Assembly (NCBI GenBank): GCA_037951105.1 | Contig: JBAMJV010008229.1 | Coordinates: forward strand, 25,414-89,413 | From: Echinarachnius parma | Lineage: Eukaryota > Echinodermata > Echinoidea > Clypeasteroida > Echinarachniidae | DNA length: 64,000 nucleotides | Reading direction: 5' to 3' | Part shown: in pieces, positions 56,123 through 64,000 of the stretch | Layout: every line of letters starts with the position of its first letter | Numbering within the stretch: the stretch's first letter is position 1 | Made by a program: the position numbers and the translations under genes | The notes under the pieces: model-generated | What the model was told of the DNA's origin: nothing | Databases searched by the model: none | The model's input: only the letters and a program-made list of their open reading frames with translations

Positions 56123-58084
56123 GACAAAACAAGCAAGCAAAAAACAAACAAAGATATACACAAACAAGCACACATATACATGCACCAGGTCAAAATAGAT
56201 AGATTTGTTAATGGAGAAACATGAAAAGATGGACCATACATTATTTACTTGATAATATACAGGGAAACGTACCACCTGACAAATGGGTACGCAAATATAA
56301 TATGACAGTCATGAAATGTTTATACAGGTTCTTTTTAGCGTGACTCGTTTTGTGTCTACGCGCTATTTGACTTCATAATGTCTGTTTTTTTAATTCCACT
56401 CACACTACTATAAGAAAATAATTAAGTATGGACATACGCTTAAGGTTGGATTACAAATTATTGTCTATAATGTATTGTATATAATTGTCTATTTGACATT
56501 TTCGTAAAGGATTATATAGAATAAGTACGCATATTGTTCGATATTTCTACTATTTATACATTGTGATTAGAATTAAAAGAACACATCAATAAAACAAATA
56601 TTAATATGATAAACATGCTAAATTATAGCGCACCGTAAATGAACACCTATCCTGCAAAAGGATATTTAAGGATCCTCATTCACATTTTGTTAAAATGATC
56701 ATCACTATAACATAGTGTACAATAAATTATAGCAAAATCCAGTAATTAATCTACCCTCTGCGGGAAGGTAGCAAAACAACTTTACCCAGGACGAACTTTT
56801 AATAAAATGTTCGCTTTAAAACAAAATTAATTTAACTGCGTCGGATAAGTGTGACTGTTAACGGGCAAAACTATTATTGTAAATATCTAAATGTATTTAT
56901 TTATAAACGTTTTAGACATCGGTGTGAGTCATTCCATCGCCTACGAGTCTGGAAAACTGAAAGGGGGTGTTTCACGAATACTAGTAAAGTTTAACCTAAC
57001 TCTAATTTGGACTTAACAATTATGGTAGGCCATGTGTAGGCTTGGAATAAAACATAATTATTCAAACGCAAAAAAAAATGCAAGTATTTGAAACTTCCAA
57101 CAAAAATTGTATAAATTATTTCAAGGCTCCTTGATAATAACAAATATTACTCTTTGTATCAAAATATATGCCTTTTAAAAAAGAACTGTTTCCATAGTTT
57201 TACACACAAACTAACGACTTTCCATAATAGTTGGGTCCAAATTAGAGTTAAGTTCAACTTTGAATCTTTGTGAAAAACACCCCCTGGGGACCTTGGGCCG
57301 AACCTCTAACCCAGCCAACCGTCTCATTGATATAATGACGCAAACAAATGAATGATTCGGGTTCACAACAGGAACTAGACGTGATCTTTTGTCACCTGCA
57401 CACTGCACAATTATTAAATGTTAATTATTTGTCCGTATTTGAAAATTGATTTTTGATATGAGATTACGCAATTATCTAATAACGGAACTAGAAGGCCGAC
57501 AAAGTCAGCATACCCACGCCTCCCATTAGCCCTGTTCTACCCCTTCGTCGGCCTCAACCCTGTTTTGCTTACCGCAGGCTAACCAGCGCGTTTTAGGCAC
57601 GATTTGGTGAAAATGCCTAGGCCAGGGTGTAGGCCGCTTGCTTGCGGCGCGGCAGCCCCATGGCGAGGCAGTGTACAAAATTATTGACAATAAAAACACC
57701 TGAATCATCCAAAAATGTAAGTTTCCAAAGTGCACCCTACTTCCGATTGCTCGAAAATTTGAAATTTCAACAAAGTTCACTGCGAAAATGCGGCAAAAAA
57801 TGACTTACGGAGGTTGAAATTGGTCGAGTTTCTCGATTCAAAACACGAACCGGATCTATAATCATCGCAAGCATCTCTTGTGTATACTTCACATGCATAT
57901 TACGTGGTTCAATCAGCTGTTTGACCGCATTACATTTGGAAAAATAGTATATCCCTCCACCCTTGCAATAGCGAAGTTGCATTGCCCACAGCCAAACATC
58001 GCGCAAACTACGTGTACAAAAATATGGCCCATGCGCGCACGCCATGTAACGCCGAATGACGATGCCTAATTAAATACATACTCA
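56120..58084. other. Intergenic; CpG-richer patch at 57480-58075
   Basis: Mostly AT-rich. The patch at 57480-58075 is richer in G+C and CpG, has open minus-strand frames, and has a consensus donor CTCC|GTAAGT (boundary 57809/57808, minus). A minus-strand exon is possible but nothing confirms it. Confidence 0.4.
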
Positions 58085-58320
58085 AACTTCAAGGTTCCAC
58101 AGAATTTGCAGGGGTCAACCAATCATCACCAAAATCTAATCGATTCTTCCATGTCACTATCCAAACATTCCCTGAAAATTTGGTGCAAATCCGTTCACCC
58201 GTTCTCTAGTTATCTTGTACACAAACAAAAACAAAAAAAAAAAACAAACAAACAAACAAACAAACATACGGAACCCTTTACATAACCCCCTGCCGATTTC
58301 ATCGGCGTGGGTAATAATGA
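58085..58320 (+). mobile_element. LINE/SINE-like 3' repeat with (CAAA)n tail
   Basis: AAATTTGGTGCAAATCCGTT and CGTTCTCTAGTTATCTTG precede an (ACAA)n run (58250-58265), a layout common for RTE-type 3' ends. TACGGAACC and CCCTGCCGATTTCATCGGCG follow. Family is uncertain. Confidence 0.5.
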
Positions 58321-58489
58321 ACCATGTGCAGTTTATCTTTTTTTTTTATAATTTAGACATTATTTGGAAAAGGTGGTAATTATTTAACATACAATTATAT
58401 TGCTGAGCCTTTAAATAAATGGAAAAGGGGATAAACTGTCTCCAAAATATTATAGGTACGATTGTTATTTTAATGATAATTAGTATTAT

Positions 58490-58662
58490 GATGATGATGA
58501 TTATTATTATTATTATTATGATTATTATTAGTATTATTATTATTAGTAGTAGTGTTATTATTATTATTATTGTTATTATTATTATTATTAGTAGTAGTAG
58601 TAGTAGTAGTTGTAGTAGTAGTAGTAGTAGTAGTACTAGTAGTAGTAGTAGTAGTAGTAGTA

Positions 58663-58734
<72 letters not shown>

Positions 58735-58794
58735 CAGTAGTAGTAGTATAATAGTAGCAGCAGAAGTAGTAATAGTAATAGTAGTAGCAGTAGC

Positions 58795-58892
<98 letters not shown>

Positions 58893-58980
58893 CAGTAGCA
58901 GTAGTAGTAGTAGTAGTAGTAGTAGTACTGTACTACATGTAGTGGTAGTAGTAGTAGTATTGTTATTATTATTATCATCA
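58490..58980. repeat. Compound TTA/GTA trinucleotide array
   Basis: About 490 bp of TTA then GTA/AGT units with TTA again at the end. One of the longest simple repeats in the window. Confidence 0.97.
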
Positions 58981-59764
58981 TTATTGTTATTTAACATTTG
59001 TCTGAAATTATACCATCATTTGATATGCTGCACAAGGTTTGACAAAAAATTATCTTAGGAAATGTATTTCATAATACTTTAGGTTACCTTTGAACAAAAA
59101 TGTTGAACCCAAGGCGACCCAAATAATTTCGTTTGGATTCACTTATTCTAGTATTTTGCAAAGTCATACAATAATCTCCAACAATGCAAGTTGCAATGTA
59201 AATTTACATTGAATTTGAATGTACATTTTAAAAAGATGGACCCGTGCACTGATATGAACAAAATGAACGATCATAGAATAGTCAACAAACCAGCACCGAA
59301 GGTTCACACTGCATCTGTGCTACCCACTGATATGAATTACTAGATGACGTATATGTATGTTTATCATATCCATGGCTTTTTCTTCATTGAAGTCATCATA
59401 GACGACCATCTATAGGACTCAATACAAAACGTATGAATAATACATTTATTTTCTTAATGTGTTATTACTTTTTGTAGATGCGTATTATACGGTAGTACTC
59501 TAAAATAATGTAATATGATTATGAATTTAATTGTTAATTCTGTGTTATGTTTTGTCTTTAAAGCGCGCAAAAATGACTCTATCCAGTAACGTATATCGAT
59601 GGTGCCACGGCGTAACGAAGACAGCGTGACGCCAATACAAACACCATGTCATCGTGTACCGTACCTAACCATGTAGCCAGTGTCAATATTATCTCCCCTC
59701 GTGCAGAATAAATGAAAAATACACATTTGCCAATACAATGGGCATGGTGGGGAGACTTATTTAC
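58981..59764. other. Intergenic, no gene seen
   Basis: Unique-looking AT-rich DNA without supportable features. Confidence 0.5.
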
Positions 59765-60017
59765 GGCCTAGCCCCACTGCATCGTTTCTCATTCCGTTTC
59801 ATATCCGACCAAAATGCAGCGAAACGGTCAGTATCCAGCACAGTTTGAAGTTCGATGACGTTTCGTTTCACGCCAAACGAAGCCGAATTAAAGTATCCTA
59901 CTAGTCCATTCCGAACTTGGTCCGCATCATTTTGTTTTCTACCATTATTATGCTAGTATGCGGAATCTGTCAAACGGATAGGAAACGGAAGGAGAAACGG
60001 TGCAGTGGGGCTAGGCC
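59765..60017. mobile_element. ~250-bp MITE with GGCCTAGCCCCACTGCA ends
   Basis: GGCCTAGCCCCACTGCATCG and the inverse of GGCCTAGCCCCACTGCACCG are followed by matched GTTTCTC.TTCCGTTTC. No clear target duplication. It lies 11 bp from the next hAT-like element. Confidence 0.8.
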
Positions 60018-60028
60018 AGTACAGTGTA

Positions 60029-60268
60029 CAGTGGCGGATCTATGGGGGGGGGGGGGGGGTTAGGGGGTTTAAACCCCTCCCCCCTTGGGCTGCCAAGTGA
60101 AAATGTTTCAGTGAACAAAATGAAAAAAAAGGTGACAAAAAATCACTTACGAGGGTTCAAAATAGCCACACAAAAAATCGCCGCTTCGTGGCTCCTGGAC
60201 GATTCTCCGCATCGTCATTGGGTCAACCCCCCCCCCCCCCCCTTAGCAAAAAGCTAGATCCGCCCCTG
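60029..60268. mobile_element. 240-bp hAT-like MITE
   Basis: It begins CAGTGGCGGATCTATGGGGG and ends CTAGATCCGCCCCTG, flanked by GTGTA on both sides (60024-60028 and 60269-60273). It carries, inverted, the GACGATGCGGAG module shared with 24010-25660 and 43699-44263. Confidence 0.82.
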
Positions 60269-60824
60269 GTGTACTAGAAGGTTGTGGGATTCGGGGTGTG
60301 AAGCTAGCCTGACAAAACAGTTAATAAGCGAGCGCCAATGTTTGTCCGTTGAAATGGAGTCGGTTGCTCTGTGGCATGTTTTTTTGTTTGACGTGTCAAA
60401 AAAAGAAGCAAGACTTATTTAAAGGGGACTGTTATCTAAATCATTCGGTAGTTAAACAAAACTAGTAACTACTGAATTCTAAGTCGATATGCAATTATTG
60501 AAATAATACGCATTCACGTGGTAAAAGCGCTTAAAATGCATTTGGTATGAACATTATCTTCTTTATTCTAATGAAGTTGTTTCACGAAATTACGCCCTCT
60601 TAGGTGCAGCGATCGCTCGCAAAACTATATTACTTTTTATTTAAAGACAAAATATGTAATTTAACGTCGCTTTAAATCGGGTTTGTTATAATACTATAAT
60701 TTGTGTTTTGTTTATTTAATTTACAGCCTGCATTAAGCATACCCCTCACCCTTTCCCTCCCTGGCCAGACCAATCAAACATTTAAGTTTATTTTATCTCT
60801 TTATATGAAATTATAGCATTATAA
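60269..60824. other. Intergenic, no gene seen
   Basis: No coding or RNA features supported. Confidence 0.5.
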
Positions 60825-61195
60825 CAAACCCAAATTCATTTTCGGATTAACGAACCCGATTTCATTTTAGGAATAGCGAACCTTCGGAATAACGAACCCT
60901 CGGAATAACGGACCTTCGGAATAACGAACCTTCGGAATAACGAACCCGATTTTATTTTCGGACTAACGAGCTTCGGAATAACGAACCTGATTTCTTTTTA
61001 GGAATAGCGAACCTTCGGAATAACGAACCCTCGGAATAACGAACCTTCGGAATAACGAACCTTCGGAATAGTGCAACAAATGTTCGGATTAACGAACCCT
61101 ATTTCATTTTAGGATTAACGAACCCTCAGGTATACGAAATGTGCGTGTTTGGAATAACGAACCTTCGGAATAAAGAACCTTCGGAATAACGAAGC
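60825..61195. repeat. 16-bp minisatellite TTCGGAATAACGAACC
   Basis: More than 12 copies of the unit, interleaved with longer variants (TTCGGATTAACGAACCCGAT, TTTCATTTTAGGAATAGCG), form a loose higher-order pattern. Confidence 0.92.
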
Positions 61196-62136
61196 GCACC
61201 CCTATTGACTACGGTAGAAAGCGTCTACATCTTAAATTCCCCCATAATTAGGGAGACATTTGAACAAATCAGAAACCATTTCATTCTTCTGTCACCATTA
61301 GCGAAACAACAAGGTACAAGAGAAGTGTGAAAGTAATTCTGGTTGAATTTTGGCAAATTAGTTAATGGATCACTTTAAGTTACTAGTTCCAATCATGTCC
61401 ATTGTGAAGAGATCTACCGATCTGTCTATGTAGAGTGGTAGTAGATACAATGTATGCAGACAGTGCTTATTGTGTATCAAGGGTATTATAGATTTAGTTC
61501 GGGTACATGTATTATAATTATTAGCCTTAGTGAGGCATTCATGTGTTATCACTTGTTAATCTTTTTTGTAGGACATAACTTATAATTATGATTTTGATTG
61601 GTGTCACCTGGAAATAATGTTCTATCTTTTATAATTGCAGTGTTGTGTTTTATATCAATTATACTCAGAGCAACGGGTTGATTCAATAACCTATTAAAAC
61701 TGAAGTAAAGAAAACTAAACTAAGCAGAAAATATAAAGGCATTTCTTCCTTGCTTCATAATTCACATGGAGTCAATATAATTATAACAAAACAGATTCCC
61801 GTATGCGGTAATGGCTTAATTTGCACCAATCATATACAGTTTGGACAAAATAAATCATTTTAAAAACAATACATTTCAAAGTAGATAATAAGGTCTGTTT
61901 ATGTGATAGTTGATAGTCTATACCAACCAAAACCACATATACAAGCATGGAACAGATTTTGTTTTTTAGAATTCCTCTTTTGTTAAAATGATATTGATGA
62001 TTAAAGTATTCGGATTCGAAAATCTCCACTGGATAATTAAAACTGGGTACAAAGTCAGTGCAATGAGTTAGTGAAACTCCCTTTGCCTTTTCGCTCACTC
62101 CTCAGTCATATGACACTCATTTAATCTGGAACTTAA
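61196..62136. other. Intergenic, no gene supported
   Basis: The stretch at 61257-61330 resembles the interior of the MITE at 47120-47490. A 105-codon minus-strand frame (61781-62098) has no recognised motif and is not called. Confidence 0.5.
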
Positions 62137-62669
62137 AGGGGTAGTTTAGTTTTGGTAGAGAGGGCGCTGCACATCACAATTTTTTTGTGAGGTAATGAAA
62201 AACTGAGTGTCGAATTTGAGAGAACATGCAATTTTAATGGCAGAATAAACTTTATTTTGTCCAAATCGACCCAGAAACGGCTGAAATATCAATAAATATA
62301 TCTGATCAAATAATTATTTGGGCCCAAATAATTAGATGATATTTAGAAAAAAAGAAAAAATGCTTGCACTTTTTCAAAAAATTTCAAAGCGTTTTCTAAA
62401 TAGTTGTTGATGATCTCTCTATTTAATCATTATATCAATAAAACATCACATGCATAATTTTGTATGAAAAATGGTTGAAACCAATGCCTTTTTAAAAAGC
62501 GCCCTCTTGTGTTTTAATGGCTCTTTTTGAATGATAATGGGCTTTTTACTTAGTCGTTTGTAATTTTGTATACCTTTCGAGCATGGTGGAGTTATAACTA
62601 TTAGTTTATAATGTTACTGTGCAGGTTTTGGCTACTAAAGTTCAGCCTTACCAAAACTAAACTACCCCT
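62137..62669. mobile_element. TTAA MITE, copy E
   Basis: 533 bp with intact ends (AGGGGTAGTTTAGTTTTGGT and inverse) and the central GGGCCC palindrome. TTAA is present on the left (62133-62136); the right flank reads TGTA, so the duplication has decayed. Orientation as copies B and D. Confidence 0.86.
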
Positions 62670-64000
62670 TGTATATAACATTGTGTAATTAAATCAAATG
62701 CGTAGAACGAGCACAAACATGAGATTGGCATCTTGATTGACAAGTATACGCGATGCACTCTATCAAAAACTGTAGTTTTATTTTTACTAAATATACAGAT
62801 TCCAAATCGAAAGATACGAATATTGCATGAAATATCTTAATCCTAGTCCATTAACATTATTAACAAACCATCGATTTGTAATATGCAATGTGTACTTAGA
62901 AATGTAATGGTGTGTGCTCTCTTTAAGCCACTTCTGCTTAATACTAATCACTTTATCCCCATTTTACATCCATACCAAATCTTTCTCTCTTATTATCTTG
63001 ACGTGAGTGGCTTTCAAAAGGCTATTAGGTGGCAGTGATATCACGTATAGATATCACAAAATCCATTATAAAAGACTCCTATTCAAAACCTTTCCATTAC
63101 CTATTTTGTTAAGTGTTTGTATACAGTCTAGATAATTAAAATGCAGCTGCACGACGAAATAGAAGTAGTAGTAGTTGTAGTTGTAGAAAAGGAAGACAAA
63201 TCGGTAAATTAGACGAAATGTATATACTCTTTCAAACAGAAAGAAAGTGCCCAGAAATATATAATATAAATTAAAAAATAAACAAAGAAAATTTGATTTC
63301 CGTGGAAATGTATATTATACCAAGTAGTAGGTGATAGTCAATGTGGCCATTACACAACTTGGCAAGAAGATAAACTGACCCACACACCAAAATATTGTCA
63401 AAACACCATATACAATAAGACCAACTGAAGTTTAGACCGAATCGCTGTAGATAAATTTTCAACTCTATTTCGTTCTTGTTTATTTCGTTCATGCTTGTGG
63501 TAATTAAAATGGAACTAAAACGCTTTATAATGACACGCTTATAAATTATGTCTACATATTTTATGTGGTTAATACATGGATGATGTCATTTCATAACGAT
63601 TAGCAAACATTGCCAAGAGGGGATTCTTTCATTCTAATTTACAGTTATAATTATTATCATTATTTTATTCTCGTTCCAGTGTGGTTTGTCAACATGTCTC
63701 CTGCTATTCAGTGTGGCATTTGAATTGTCAACAACACGTTCAATTAAAAGCATTTTATAGTCACTCATTGCGATCAAGTCAAATTGACACTGATGCGCTA
63801 CACTAATTATCAATTTCCCCTTCTTTTGTTCATCAAACCGTAAGGTTCAAGTTTGCGACATGATAAATGACTAATATTTATTGTTATTATGTTGATGTTA
63901 TTTTGTTGCTTTCATAGTAAAATCACGTTTTTTTTTTAATGAGGAGATTAATTTCGAGGAACGTAGACTTGTAGAAGAGCTGTATGAAATAAAAGGAATT
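62670..64000. other. AT-rich intergenic, no gene seen
   Basis: A short TAGTAGTAGTTGTAG run lies near 63165-63185. Short minus-strand frames lack coding character. Confidence 0.5.

Noticed and set aside
61781..62098. 105-aa minus-strand frame
   Set aside because: No domain; composition follows local AT richness.

Overview
This window looks like animal nuclear DNA, most likely from a marine invertebrate deuterostome and, as a best guess, an echinoderm such as a sea urchin. The evidence is AT-rich intergenic sequence, genes in spliced exons with GT..AG borders, decayed LINEs of several kinds, dense DNA transposons and MITEs, and long di- and trinucleotide arrays. No operons, CRISPR arrays or bacterial features were seen. 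The species call is inference; no search could be run.

Three host loci can be supported. Two are minus-strand, tandemly duplicated partial genes of the CD225/dispanin (IFITM-like) membrane-protein family, at 111-1850 and 16608-18623. Each has a 132-bp exon with the first hydrophobic segment and a double cysteine, and a terminal exon with the second membrane segment and a glutamine-rich tail. Upstream exons were not found. The third is a plus-strand B-box/coiled-coil protein without RING (TRIM-like, 298 aa) at 50111-51007. A frameshifted coding-like relic of unknown identity lies on the minus strand at about 39609-40115.

Layout: 1-2055 CD225 copy 1, its intron carrying a 425-bp TTA-flanked MITE. 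2056-4006 is an inverted-repeat element with a tRNA-like module. 4556-7499 is a trinucleotide array plus a unique segment interrupted by a hAT-like element. 7563-10297 is a 5'-truncated CR1-like LINE. 11385-16330 is a patchwork of MITEs, including TTAA MITE copy A and a foldback Tc1-like element. 16427-18700 is CD225 copy 2. 18779-22383 is a 3.6-kb mariner-like element. 22396-33045 is a second copy of the 4.6-7.5 kb segment, swollen to over 10 kb by nested insertions, including a 6.8-kb inverted-repeat element that itself carries a hAT, a 344-bp palindrome and two LINE fragments. 33541-37300 is a second large TIR element. 37324-49500 holds more MITEs, minisatellites and a 56-bp perfect palindrome with a 9-bp target duplication. 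49749-51352 is the B-box gene region. 51353-64000 is mostly unannotatable AT-rich DNA with microsatellites, a LINE endonuclease relic, MITEs and a 16-bp minisatellite.

The main interest is transposon biology. Several insertions can be read against an empty site elsewhere in the same window, because the host sequence is duplicated. That gives direct evidence for element ends and target duplications without a database. No complete transposase was recognised, so nearly all DNA elements here appear non-autonomous.
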